NCBI GenBank assembly: GCA_900544195.1
Contig: UQUJ01000047.1
Location: forward strand, 1-25,385
Reading direction: 5' to 3'
DNA from: an uncultured Alistipes sp.
GTDB lineage: Bacteria; Bacteroidota; Bacteroidia; Bacteroidales; UBA932
DNA: 25,385 nt
This document shows, one piece after another, positions 1 to 7,900 of this stretch (its first letter is position 1; each line of letters opens with the position of its first letter). The notes below the pieces were generated by a model that saw nothing but the letters and a program-made list of their open reading frames with translations, made no database searches and was not told the DNA's origin. The translations under genes and the position numbers were made by a program.

Positions 1-2
1 CC

Positions 3-107
3 ATCCTGAAAAAAGAGATGCCTCAGGAGGAAAAGGAGCGTCTGGAAAAGCTTGAATATGAAGAACCACTTGATTTTTGCAATACTATTATTATATTCGC
101 AACATAG
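3..107 (+). CDS. C-terminal end of an unidentified protein (5' partial)
   Basis: An open frame enters from the left edge and stops at TAG 105-107, giving about 34 residues. They are charged at first (KKEMPQEEKERLEKLEYEEP) and end in a hydrophobic tail (IIIFAT). The first part looks like the helical C-terminus of a real protein. The odd tail and the AT-rich bases encoding it suggest the native 3' end may have been replaced. Too little is present to name a family. Confidence 0.35.
   Translation: MLKKEMPQEEKERLEKLEYEEPLDFCNTIIIFAT
70..99 (+). promoter_or_regulatory. Bacteroidetes-type promoter for the ATPase gene
   Basis: TTG at 70-72, a 19-nt spacer, then TATATTCG at 92-99, close to the Bacteroidetes TTTG / TAnnTTTG pattern. 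It lies inside the end of the preceding frame and about 60 nt upstream of the chosen ATG at 162. The call rests on the match alone. Confidence 0.4.
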
Positions 108-161
108 TTGCGGTTATTATTAAAAAATCCGCAACCCTACAGAGCGAAAACAATTAATGCT

Positions 162-1301
162 ATGTATAATAGAATATTTGATATAGATAGCCGTCTTGAT
201 GAAGGAATGTTCCTTTTCGGCGCTCGTCAGGTAGGGAAATCCACGCTTCTCAAAGAGAAGTTTAAGGATGCGGTGTATTTTGATTTGCTTGATTCGGATC
301 TGCGAAAGCGCCTTCAACGCAAACCGGAACTATTCAAAGAGGCCCTTGACAAATACCCCGAAAAGACACTTGTGATAGTTGATGAGATTCAAAAAGTGCC
401 GGATCTTTTGGACACGGTTCATAGTTTGATGGTCGAGAAAGGCCTCTATTTCATACTGAGCGGTTCAAGTGCCAGAAAACTGAAAAAGAGAGGAGCGAAC
501 ACACTTGGTGGACGCGCCATCCTAGAAACCTTGTTTCCTCTTGTAAGTGCCGAAATTCCGGATTATGACCTTTCCCGAGCCATACAAAACGGAATGATTC
601 CAAGGCATTATATGGTAAACAATGCAGAAAGGCGATTGAAAGGATATGTCGAAGTGTACCTCAAAGAAGAGATTCTTGAGGAGGCAGCCGTCAAAGACAT
701 CGGTATATTCGAAAGATTTATGGAGGTGGCGGCGATAAGCGACGGCGAGATCATCAACTATGAAAACATCGCGTCAGATTGTGGCGTGGCCGCGAACACC
801 GTCAAGGCATATTTCCAAATCCTCTATGACACGCTCATAGGCTATGAGATTCCTGCCTACCGGAACGTGATCAAAAGAAAGTTGACGCAAGCCACGAAGT
901 TTTACTATTTCGATGTAGGAATAGTCAATTATCTGATGGGAAGGAATAATCTGAGAGCAGGCACTCCTGAATATGGTCACGCATTTGAACATCTTGTGAT
1001 GCAGGAACTTATCGCATACTTGGGTTACAACGACAAGAAAAAGGATCTTTCATATTGGCACACATATTCAGACATTGAGGTAGATGCCATCCTCGGTGAC
1101 GCCAAAGTGGCGATTGAGATAAAATCCACCGATGATGTTCAAACCAAGCACAAGACAGGACTCAACCGCTTTTCCGAAGAACATCCGGAAGCAAGGTTGA
1201 TTCTGGTGTCCACCGACCGGCTCACACGAAAAACCGGGAATATCGAACTCATCTACGTGTGTGACTTCTTTAAGATGCTTTGGGCCGGTGAGATCTATTA
1301 G
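162..1301 (+). CDS. AAA_14/DUF4143-type ATPase
   Basis: A 379-residue P-loop ATPase of the AAA_14 plus DUF4143 architecture, common as stand-alone genes in Bacteroidales. Walker A is GARQVGKST (residues 20-28) and Walker B is the LVIVDEIQK stretch. A sensor-like LSGSSARKLKK follows. The C-terminal domain has a PD-(D/E)XK-like signature, D308, E319 and K321 (DAILG...AIEIKS). Members are thought to couple ATP hydrolysis to DNA or protein remodelling; their true role is unsettled. I chose ATG 162 because the frame further upstream opens only with TTG directly after the previous stop, and homologues usually start just before such a YNRIFD segment. It is transcribed alone, with an inverted repeat just after its stop. 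No defect is visible. Confidence 0.85.
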   Translation: MYNRIFDIDSRLDEGMFLFGARQVGKSTLLKEKFKDAVYFDLLDSDLRKRLQRKPELFKEALDKYPEKTLVIVDEIQKVPDLLDTVHSLMVEKGLYFILSGSSARKLKKRGANTLGGRAILETLFPLVSAEIPDYDLSRAIQNGMIPRHYMVNNAERRLKGYVEVYLKEEILEEAAVKDIGIFERFMEVAAISDGEIINYENIASDCGVAANTVKAYFQILYDTLIGYEIPAYRNVIKRKLTQATKFYYFDVGIVNYLMGRNNLRAGTPEYGHAFEHLVMQELIAYLGYNDKKKDLSYWHTYSDIEVDAILGDAKVAIEIKSTDDVQTKHKTGLNRFSEEHPEARLILVSTDRLTRKTGNIELIYVCDFFKMLWAGEIY

Positions 1302-1308
1302 GTCGCAA

Positions 1309-1354
1309 AACCTTGACAGAAGCAAAAACAAAGTTAAATGCTCCTGTCAAGGTT
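1309..1354. terminator. Inverted repeat after the ATPase gene, candidate terminator
   Basis: AACCTTGACAG (1309-1319) is perfectly complementary to CTGTCAAGGTT (1344-1354), 11 bp with a 24-nt loop, starting 8 bp after the stop at 1301. The U tract is weak (AAATTA), so termination is likely but not certain. The remaining bases to 1476 hold no gene I can support. Confidence 0.45.
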
Positions 1355-1476
1355 AAATTACACTACGAAGGAAGCATTTTATGGAGAATATGCTCCCGTA
1401 TGAGGAAACTATGATTCTCTCCAACAAATTCAGAGTTCTGACACCTGACTGCTAAGTCCAATTATCCTCCTAAAAC

Positions 1477-2146
1477 TTATAGTTGGAAATTGTTAAACAA
1501 CTGGCGCTCAAGGGATATAAGGTTGACGTTTTCTTCCTTGGATTTGGTAATCATATCACGCCAATACGCCTTTAAGTTTCTGAAGTTCACTTTCTTGTTA
1601 AGCAGATTTTGCGACATTACCTTGTCAAAAATAGGGAAAGCATCCTGCTTAAGATTCACGTATGTCCAAAAATGGATATGCTTCGTAGTGAATGAAACAT
1701 CAATAAACTTAACCTCCCTGAACCTCACAAATGCCTCATACAACTTGTCGATTGATTCTTCCGAAAGGTCGTTTATATTCAAACATGCGTCCACCAACTC
1801 TTGATATTTTGGAGCTATCGGACTCCAGCTGAAATTCTGTCGCACATAGATGTTGCGGCCAGTGATGCCTCCCCAAATTTGAATCTTGTGGAAAATAGAT
1901 TCAAGATCATCTCCGGGATGATACCCGCAAACACAATCAAAAAATGTTCTGTTCTAGTTTGTTAATGTCATTATCAAACTGTTCGGAAAAATCCTTCTTA
2001 ATAAAATGAAACCCTGGGTGTGACCCCTGACCAGAAAGAAGGGTTATCATAGATTTTGGTACTGGTCGGACATCACCATCTTTTCCTCTCAATCTAAGAA
2101 AAGAATTCGAATACTCGATATTCGGAAAAATACAAACCATACACAT
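1477..2146 (-). pseudogene. Frameshifted conserved gene, possible OGG-fold glycosylase family
   Basis: Two minus-strand frames join into one protein of about 220 residues if one T is removed from the T6 run near 1940 (AAAAAA on the plus strand). The upstream part (ATG 2146) ends ...KLEQNIF-stop; the downstream part continues ...FDCVCGYHPGDDLESIF...WGGITGRNIYVRQNFSW. The joined protein carries VSFTTKHIHFWTYV and AFPIFDKVMS, which resemble 8-oxoguanine-glycosylase OGG-fold proteins found in defence loci; I recall this resemblance and could not test it. Its C-terminal part is matched by a decayed paralogue at 8622-8985 (TKH, PI[FY]D, LKAYW), which shows that the reconstructed frame is real. It follows the TPR gene by 28 nt, so they are probably cotranscribed. 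Either a true inactivation or a homopolymer sequencing error. Confidence 0.6.
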
Positions 2147-2174
2147 ATATTATTAATTATTAATAAATTACTAT

Positions 2175-2996
2175 TTACAGAAAAAGTTTTGCCGCCCTCT
2201 TGAGAAGCCTACACCTTGCAGGATAAGATTCTGATGTCATTGAATCCGTCAATTGTGCTTTTACGTCTGGATCATCAATTTTATTTATAACATCGTTCAG
2301 ATTGGCATTGAGTTCATCATTTTTCTTAGTCAAGAACGATATGATTTCCTGTTTCGACACCATATCAGCCTCTTGGAACACAGTAGCGGCGAATTTAGGC
2401 CCTTTGTTTATCGCCTCACCCAGATATTTCTTTGATTCATCAAAACAAGATTTATGAGAATAGTATTTAGCCAAATTGTAAGTATGTTCGGGTGTAGGGT
2501 CAAGTTCGTACGCCTTTTGCTGATACTTAACCGCTGAATCCAAATCTTCTATTACATACGACGCGAATGCCGCATTATCATACGAATCTGAAGAAAAAGT
2601 ACGTATGAAATCATTCTCCGTCCCAAGAAATGCCCCCCTATTCGTAGGACTAATCATCAGTTTTGCCAACTTGGCATATTCAGGGTCTGTCCCAATAATG
2701 GCATACTTAGCGGCCTTAGAGAAATAGTGCTGTGCTTTTGCCGGATCCAAGCATCTCTCCACATACAGGTATATGCTTGCTATTCTATAAAGGACAAAAG
2801 GGTCCTGCTTCCTCAATGACTCGGCCTTCAGGAATTCTTCCAAAGCATCATCATATAGTTCAGGATTCTTGGATGCGCTTTGAAAAAGTTGTAGCCCCAT
2901 ATTGATTGATTGCCATCTTTCCTTTTCGGAATCAGGAAGTTTTAGCAAGTCCACAATGTTAGCCAAAAGCATATTGGTGACTTTCTGCTGCTCCAC
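2175..2996 (-). CDS. TPR-repeat protein of unknown function
   Basis: A 273-residue, largely helical, soluble protein with no signal peptide. Tetratricopeptide-like units are visible around residues 51-99 (ALEEFLKAESLRKQDPFVLY, then an AQHYFSKAAKYA helix) and 147-204 (DLDSAVKYQQKAYELDPTPE, then a SKKYLGEAINKGPKFA helix). Such repeats usually bind proteins. The frame opens with GTG at 2996, about 33 nt downstream of a good promoter; the first in-frame ATG is nine codons in, so the exact start is uncertain. It leads a two-gene unit with the frameshifted OGG-like gene. That pairing hints at a partner role, but nothing in the sequence states the function. Confidence 0.75.
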   Translation of the reverse strand: MEQQKVTNMLLANIVDLLKLPDSEKERWQSINMGLQLFQSASKNPELYDDALEEFLKAESLRKQDPFVLYRIASIYLYVERCLDPAKAQHYFSKAAKYAIIGTDPEYAKLAKLMISPTNRGAFLGTENDFIRTFSSDSYDNAAFASYVIEDLDSAVKYQQKAYELDPTPEHTYNLAKYYSHKSCFDESKKYLGEAINKGPKFAATVFQEADMVSKQEIISFLTKKNDELNANLNDVINKIDDPDVKAQLTDSMTSESYPARCRLLKRAAKLFL

Positions 2997-3028
2997 AACA
3001 ATCGCGGCTCGTCTGTTTAAAACCCCGT

Positions 3029-3059
3029 CACTAATATTTCATTAATTATTTCAATCAAA
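3029..3059 (-). promoter_or_regulatory. Promoter of the TPR/OGG-like unit
   Basis: Read on the minus strand: TTTG (3059-3056), exactly 19 nt, then TATTAGTG (3036-3029), a near match to the Bacteroidetes consensus, with the GTG start about 33 nt downstream. Confidence 0.5.
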
Positions 3060-3460
3060 AAAACGCAGTCATCTCATCAATGCCACTCCATGATTTTCAG
3101 CCTTTCAGCACCGAAACACCTGTGAAAACAGGTCTCCTTTGCCCGTCCAGCTTCCTTTCGAAGCCTTGACTTCAGCTTTGTTCCATCCAATCATTGTATG
3201 AATATATTAATAGGTTATTTCCCTCACAACCATATACGAAAAAAGTCATCCTCAGATAGAGAATGCCCTCACACAATAAATGCTAATGTAAATTTTGCTG
3301 GAAATATTCAGACTTCCAAAAATATTTCAGTTTTCAGGCGTTTTCAGGTTTTTTAGGTTTTCAAATGGCAACAAGTAAGAAGCTGTTTTGATTTGTTTGG
3401 TTTTAAGAGAGAAGCCTGACAGCCGTGGCACCTAAAGTGTTGATAATGAAAGAAAAGAGC
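3060..3460. other. AT-rich stretch without a supported gene
   Basis: No coding frame is convincing. It holds a short perfect hairpin (ACCTGT, GAAA loop, ACAGGT, 3118-3133) and, near 3329-3366, an imperfect TTTTCAGG-type repeat run (TTTTCAGGCGTTTTCAGG then TTTTTTAGG). Confidence 0.5.
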
Positions 3461-3495
3461 AAACTCGTGGTGCTGTTTTTTGGTACCACGAGTTT
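3461..3495. terminator. Strong intrinsic terminator hairpin
   Basis: AAACTCGTGGT (3461-3471) pairs perfectly with ACCACGAGTTT (3485-3495), an 11-bp stem with a 13-nt T-rich loop, followed by TATT on the plus strand. It lies 56 nt beyond the displaced thyA tail (left direct repeat). I infer that it may be the original thyA terminator, now separated from thyA by the island. Confidence 0.65.
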
Positions 3496-3550
3496 TATTA
3501 ACTCATTAACCAACAACATGTTATCCGCCACGGACTCTTTCGGTGCGGTA

Positions 3551-3658
3551 CACTGTCTTGTCGTGTGCCTTAAATCAGAGCTTATGGAGGCACTTATGCA
3601 AAGACGGACGATCAGACGGCGACGGGGGCCTTGATGGCCGGCCAGGGGTCGTAGCCTT
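3551..3658. repeat. Left 108-bp direct repeat, containing a displaced thyA 3' end
   Basis: This stretch matches 17423-17530 in the same orientation at 104 of 108 positions, with no gaps. On the minus strand its inner part encodes the last 15 codons of thymidylate synthase (ending GYDPWPAIKAPVAV-stop, stop at 3612-3614) followed by about 61 bp of thyA downstream sequence. Three of the four mismatches fall in the coding part and all three are synonymous third-position changes (GCC/GCG, GCC/GCT, CCG/CCC). The copy therefore descends from a functional thyA allele rather than from decay of the neighbouring gene. Past 3658 the similarity stops and an ATPase remnant begins. The arrangement resembles attachment-site duplications at the 3' end of a target gene. 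Confidence 0.9.
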
Positions 3659-3675
3659 TGCCGTGGGCTTATGGG

Positions 3676-3774
3676 TTATGGCTTCAGAAGATTGACAGGA
3701 GCGACATAGACTCCGTCTTCTCGTTTGTAGGCACCACCTGCGGCAGTAAGGACCAAAAGGAATGACGGTGAGTT
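3676..3774 (-). pseudogene. C-terminal scrap of a DUF4143-type ATPase
   Basis: The minus strand reads SPSFLLVLTAAGGAYKREDG and then VYVAPVNLLKP-stop (TAA at 3676-3678). This is the typical closing segment of DUF4143-type ATPases; compare DLMIVMTGGSMAYTRPDG then VKVIPLACLKD at the end of the gene at 4384-5673. Nothing upstream continues the protein. Only about 33 codons survive between the thyA tail and a second scrap on the other strand. Confidence 0.65.
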
Positions 3775-3855
3775 CTCATCGCTGTCGTCTCGATCTTCTT
3801 CCACACCCTCCACGCCGCCCACTCCAACCCCGCCGACGCCATCCGCGCGGAATGA
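3772..3855 (+). pseudogene. Possible C-terminal tail of an FtsX/MacB-type permease
   Basis: The plus strand reads VLIAVVSIFFHTLHAAHSNP then ADAIRAE-stop. A hydrophobic helix followed by NP-[AV]-[DE]-[AS]-[IL]-R-x-E at the very C-terminus is the usual ending of FtsX-domain ABC permeases. It is only 27 codons and is preceded in frame by TGA, so this is at most a remnant. It partly overlaps the opposite-strand ATPase scrap, so the boundary is soft. Confidence 0.4.
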
Positions 3856-4331
3856 TGCGGTCAGTCCCCATGTCGGCCATTTCTATGCAAAAATGTTTGG
3901 CGAGCTTTGTCGAGCCGACCAACTCATTGGCCACGGCTTCCGGAAGTCGTGGCGGCTAAACAACTGGTTATCATAGCAATACCTCACATTTCCAGTATTA
4001 TCTCGATAGGGAGAAAGGTGACTTTATTTATTGAATATCAGCATCTTAACCTCATCGAAATGCGCACCGTTTTAAACAAGCCATTTGCGTGAGCGTGCTG
4101 CAAATGTGCTGCGAATGTGCTGCAAATATGGAAATAAGCAACGATAAGCAACACGTACTCAACTGCTGCAAAGGTAGTGCAAATAAATCACATTTATTTT
4201 TAAGCACCCGATGGATTGTCACAAAAACACATGATGAAAATGCCACAAAAACTATAAATGAAATACATCAAAGATTACAAATGAATTACAACAAATACTT
4301 AAAATAAATCACATCAAAAACTTAAAATGCG
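3856..4331. other. Non-coding stretch, increasingly AT-rich
   Basis: No gene is supported. The first 100 bp are GC-rich and could be further pseudogene debris; the rest is AT-rich spacer with an 11-bp tandem repeat at 4095-4127. Short frames on both strands lack any recognisable protein pattern. Confidence 0.5.
4095..4127 (+). repeat. Three tandem 11-bp repeats
   Basis: GTGCTGCAAAT, GTGCTGCGAAT, GTGCTGCAAAT in direct succession; only the middle copy differs, by one base. It lies upstream of the promoter of the interrupted ATPase gene. Confidence 0.85.
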
Positions 4332-4362
4332 TTTGGTAATCAAAGTAAAATGAGTGCCTTTG
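4332..4362 (+). promoter_or_regulatory. Promoter of the interrupted ATPase gene
   Basis: TTTG (4332-4335), 19-nt spacer, TGCCTTTG (4355-4362), then ATG at 4384. Spacing is ideal and the -7 element differs from TAnnTTTG at one base. The earlier in-frame GTG at 4354 falls inside this promoter, which favours the ATG. Confidence 0.5.
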
Positions 4363-4383
4363 CAGCATAAAACAAAATCGAGT

Positions 4384-5673
4384 ATGGCATATCTAAATAG
4401 AGTCTTTGACGTGCGACTTAAAGCGCATCTTAAAGCAATGGGAGCAGTGCTCATTGAAGAACCAAAATGGTGTGGCAAGACCACCACTGCCAAGCAGTTG
4501 GCCAATAGTGTTATTAGTTTACAAGATACCGACCATCGTGAAGAATATTTGGCTACAGCCATTACCAAGCCCTCATTCTTATTGGAAGGGGAAATGCCTC
4601 GCTTGATAGATGAATGGCAAGATGCCCCAATGCTATGGGATGCAGTGCGCACATAGGTTGATGAGCGTGGCTTGCCTGGCCAATTCATATTGACAGAGTC
4701 TAACGCTATTGATGACAGTAGAATCCATCATAGTGGAACAGGGCGTATTTCTCGGATGGAGATGCTGCCCATGAGTCTGTGGGAATATGGTGAATCTAAC
4801 GGCAGCGTATCATTGATGGAGATGTTCGACAATCCTCAAGAAGAAATCTTCGCTACCTCGGAACTAAAAATGGAAGAAATCATATTTGCTGCATGCAGAG
4901 GAGGTTGGCCTGCAACATTGAATTTAGGTGACGACAAGTCAAAATTACTTGTTGCCAAAGAGTATGTAAAGTCTGTTTATAAAAATGACATATCACGCAT
5001 AGATGGGGTAAAGAGGAATCAGAAGTTGGCGCATCTGATAATGAAATCATACGCACGCAACATCTCTACATTGGCGAAAACCACATCCATATTGGCAGAC
5101 GTTACCGCTGCTGATGATGTAGAATGTACCAGGCCTACGCTTGAAAGCTACATCGAGGCATTGGAAAAACTGTTTGTCATTCAGGACATAGAGGCTTGGT
5201 GCCCTTCCATAAGGAGCAAGACAACAATCCAAAGCAGACCCAAACGAGCCTTCTGTGATCCATCGGTTGCAGTCGCATCACTCAACCTGTCACCAGAATC
5301 CTTGAAGACTCAATTAAAGACATTTGGCTTTATTTTTGAGCAAATGTGCGCACGAGATATTAGGGTGTATTCTGCTTCTCACGATAGCCGCCTCTCATAC
5401 TATCGCGACCGCTACGGACTGGAAGCCGACCTTGTGCTTCATCTTGATGATGGACGCTATGCTCTGATAGAGTGCAAACTTGGCAGCCGTGAGATAGAAG
5501 AAGGAGCCAAACATCTTTTGGAAATAAAACGACTCATTCAAGTGCATAATGAGACAGAAAAGCAGGTGCCACTGCGCGAACCCGACCTGATGATTGTCAT
5601 GACAGGTGGCAGCATGGCTTACACACGCCCAGACGGAGTTAAAGTCATACCGCTTGCTTGTTTGAAAGATTAA
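4384..5673 (+). pseudogene. DUF4143-type ATPase gene with an in-frame amber stop
   Basis: From ATG 4384 the frame encodes MAYLNRVFD, then a Walker A-like EEPKWCGKTTTAKQ (residues 25-38; relatives usually have G before P), Walker B PRLIDEWQDAP, then ...LWDAVRT. TAG at 4654-4656 (codon 91) interrupts it. The same frame resumes at once with VDERGLPGQFILTESN, the expected next segment, and runs to 5673. The C-terminal domain has D349, E363 and K365 (EADLVLHL...ALIECKLG), a PD-(D/E)XK-like site, and ends MTGGSMAY...LACLKD. Without the stop it would be 429 residues, normal for the family. The P-loop would be cut off from most of the protein, so it is probably non-functional unless the stop is read through. 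Confidence 0.85.
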
Positions 5674-5782
5674 AAAACAGGCCATGAATGATGCAACGCT
5701 TGCTGGATCTTGTTCATTTCTTTACATTTACCTGCCATGGCTCGCTCAATTTATGGTTGAGCTGCAAAGTTAACGGACAAGT

Positions 5783-5872
5783 GGTGGCCATGCTCCGAAA
5801 AGTGGGGCGGCCGCCGGCCTCGCGCGCATTTTTAATAAGGTTTTACCGCTTTTTGGGTGGTTATGCTCCGAA
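5783..5872. repeat. Paired 17-bp repeats, possible insertion-sequence end
   Basis: GGTGGCCATGCTCCGAA (5783-5799) and GGTGGTTATGCTCCGAA (5856-5872) match at 15 of 17 positions in direct orientation. IS21-family ends carry several such short repeats, so this may be a relic of one. No transposase frame is nearby, so the assignment is weak. Nothing else is seen between 5674 and 5894. Confidence 0.35.
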
Positions 5873-5894
5873 TTTTGTAGAAAGAGAAGATCGC

Positions 5895-6185
5895 CCGTGA
5901 CGAACTCAAGCCCGGCGCCTCGACACCCTCTCTAAGACCGTCATCACCGTCTGGGAATGCGGGCTTTCAAAGAAGAACCGCGACGCCACCATCGTCCGCA
6001 TAGAGGCCGATTTACGGGCCAGAAAGGAGAAATACGAAAATGAACCGCCCTCCGCCGCGAGCCGCGAATGCGCCCGAGAACAAGCCTTTAAGCATCGTGA
6101 AATCATCGCCCAGGTCGAAGCCGAGCCGGGCCTCCCAAAATCTCTCCGCCGCTACGTGAAGAAGGAAGACGAAATACTTTACTGA
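5895..6185 (+). pseudogene. Truncated vsr-like endonuclease 3' fragment, copy 1
   Basis: The plus strand encodes the C-terminal part of a Vsr-type very-short-patch-repair endonuclease: RDEL, then RRLDTLSKTVITVWECGL (the family's W-x-V-x-x-x-W-E-C core), SKKNRDATIVRIEADL, and a basic tail ending at TGA 6183-6185. The N-terminal half with the zinc ligands and most catalytic residues is absent. Compared with copy 2 (8293-8578), one base is missing after GACGAACTCAA, which shifts the first few codons. Both copies begin at the same base, so truncation came before duplication. Not functional. Confidence 0.6.
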
Positions 6186-6186
6186 A

Positions 6187-6208
6187 TCCCGCTTTTCGGG
6201 AGACTTTT
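6187..6208 (+). terminator. Small hairpin after vsr copy 1
   Basis: TCCCG (6187-6191) and CGGGA (6197-6201) form a 5-bp stem with a 5-nt loop, followed by GACTTTT. It is a weak terminator candidate between the convergent vsr remnant and the ATPase gene. Confidence 0.3.
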
Positions 6209-6223
6209 AGCGGAAAATATTCT

Positions 6224-7645
6224 CTACGCAAAGAGATCGTCCATCATCACATGGGACTGCACTGCATCAGAGTACATATTCTCCTTCACGCCGTAGGAGG
6301 TGACCATTGTTATGAGAATGGACTTCCTGGTTCCGGTCTCACGGATGAAGGCAGCGACCTTGTTCCGGAGTTTCTCATCATAATCCTTGTCGATGACGTA
6401 TGGCTCGGACGCCCACTTCATCTCGCAGATGTTGATGGTGTCGTCCCTGCGGTCGATGAGCAGGTCTATCTGCGCCCCTCTCTCTCCCGGCCCCAGATTT
6501 TTCGAGTCGGAACGCCAGGCGCATTGTTTGGTCATCACTCCTGCAATGCCCAGCGCGGCTTTGATCTGCCCCACATGCTGAAGACATACCCGCTCGAAGG
6601 CCAGGCCGGACCAGGCGCGTTGCACGCCCGAATTGAGGGAATGGCTCCAGAAGGCCGGGTCACCGCCGGACTCTTTGATGAACTTGTAATAGAAGAGCGT
6701 GTAGTTGTCGATAAGCTGGAAAAGAGCACCTTTCTTCTCCTTGCCGATGGCGGCGTACTTGCGGATGAAGCCGCACTGCTCCAACTCTTCCAGGCAGGTG
6801 GTCAGGACACCGCTATTCTCCAGGCCGTAATCATCAATCAGCTCCTGGCGCGTGAGACCTTTGGCCTTGTCCCCCAGAGCCTCCACAATCTTGATGTAAC
6901 GGTCCGGATTCTTGAAAAGTGACTCGTACAGGGCACTGTATTCCCCGCGCAGTTTCCCGTTCTCCGCAAAGAAGAGATTGTCAATGTTCTGGGCGGCAGA
7001 TTTTCCCCGCTGCAGCAGGCTCCAGTAGTAAGCCGGTCCTCCCATCACCATATAGAGAGTGAGAATCTGATACCGGTTGATACGGATGTTCCGGCTCTGT
7101 AGGTACTCCTCGCACTCCTTCAGTGTGAAAGGCATCAGATAGATCTGCGTGTTCACACGGTTGTGGAGTCCTCCCCTGTCCTTGATGACCTTGTTAATGA
7201 TCCAAGACGTGGCGGAAGCACAGATAATCAGCAGAACGTCCTTGCGGGCGCTGCACCAGCCGTTCCAGAAATGCTCCAGGGCAGAAACGAAATTGGACTT
7301 GGGCGTATCCATCCAAGAGATCTCGTCAATGAAGATCACCTTCTTTTTCTTCCGGCTGGATTTGATGCCAACCTTCAGGGAATTGAAGGCATCGGGCCAG
7401 CTGGCAAGTTCCGGACAATCCTTGTAGCCGTAGTCAATCAGCGAAGTGCGGAAAGCGGCAAGCTGACCTGCAATCTTCTCCTTCGCGACGCCTGTGTGCT
7501 GGAAAGTGAATTCATAGTTGAACGCCTCCCGCACGAGGAAAGTCTTGCCCACACGGCGACGGCCGTACACCGCCACGAATTCGGAGTATTCAGACTTGAA
7601 AGCATCATTGAGCTCCCGGAGTTCTTCTTTTCTGCCAATAAGCAT
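6224..7645 (-). CDS. ATPase_2/DUF234-type ATP-binding protein
   Basis: A 473-residue P-loop ATPase of the archaeal-ATPase (ATPase_2) group with a C-terminal DUF234-like domain. The N-terminal MLIGRKEELREL segment is typical of the family, Walker A is GRRRVGKT (28-35) and Walker B is VIFIDEISWMD (from about 103). A helix-turn-helix-like segment (GLTRQELIDDYGLENSGVLT) is followed by a nuclease-like site, D394, E408 and K410 (QIDLLID...NICEMKWA). I chose ATG 7645 because the longer frame needs a TTG and because the family starts at MLIGR. It looks intact. Truncated vsr fragments in direct orientation lie on both sides and 16-bp inverted sequences sit at both ends. Its role is unknown; relatives are widespread solitary genes in Bacteroidales. 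Confidence 0.85.
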   Translation of the reverse strand: MLIGRKEELRELNDAFKSEYSEFVAVYGRRRVGKTFLVREAFNYEFTFQHTGVAKEKIAGQLAAFRTSLIDYGYKDCPELASWPDAFNSLKVGIKSSRKKKKVIFIDEISWMDTPKSNFVSALEHFWNGWCSARKDVLLIICASATSWIINKVIKDRGGLHNRVNTQIYLMPFTLKECEEYLQSRNIRINRYQILTLYMVMGGPAYYWSLLQRGKSAAQNIDNLFFAENGKLRGEYSALYESLFKNPDRYIKIVEALGDKAKGLTRQELIDDYGLENSGVLTTCLEELEQCGFIRKYAAIGKEKKGALFQLIDNYTLFYYKFIKESGGDPAFWSHSLNSGVQRAWSGLAFERVCLQHVGQIKAALGIAGVMTKQCAWRSDSKNLGPGERGAQIDLLIDRRDDTINICEMKWASEPYVIDKDYDEKLRNKVAAFIRETGTRKSILITMVTSYGVKENMYSDAVQSHVMMDDLFA

Positions 7646-7684
7646 AGTCGTATCGTTTTGATGTCGCAAGTTAAATATTCTCTG

Positions 7685-7852
7685 CTAAATCCCGAAATAT
7701 TCCAACGATTTAGTGGAAAATAATTTGAAGAACCGTACGAAAACTGCCGCCATCTCATCGCGAGACGACGGCAGGTCATAGATGAAAAATTCACCCAGAA
7801 GGGATCCAATACAGATTGATATAACGACGATTTTTACATCACTGAGTAAAAA
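7685..7852 (-). other. Short open frame, possible protein remnant
   Basis: Upstream of the ATPase start, the minus strand reads about 55 codons: a hydrophobic VKIVVISICIGSLLGEFF, then IYDLPSSRDEMAAVFVRFFK and STKSLEYFGI-stop. It has no ATG near its start and may be a membrane-protein scrap or chance. The rest of 7646-7900 contains only small hairpins (for example GAGTAA/TTACTC near 7844-7861). Confidence 0.2.
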
Positions 7853-7900
7853 ATCTTACTCAAGATGACACTCTTTCCTTATCAAGTTATATGGCTTTGA

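Noticed and set aside
3425..3634. A plus-strand frame whose C-terminus resembles one at 17273-17506.
   Set aside because: The similarity comes from the 108-bp DNA repeat read in the non-coding direction; the real coding content there is the minus-strand thyA tail.
6251..6922. Long plus-strand frame opposite the ATPase gene.
   Set aside because: It lies antisense to a well-supported ATPase with clear motifs and shows no protein-family pattern; similar antisense frames over galM and the Na/Pi gene were rejected for the same reason.
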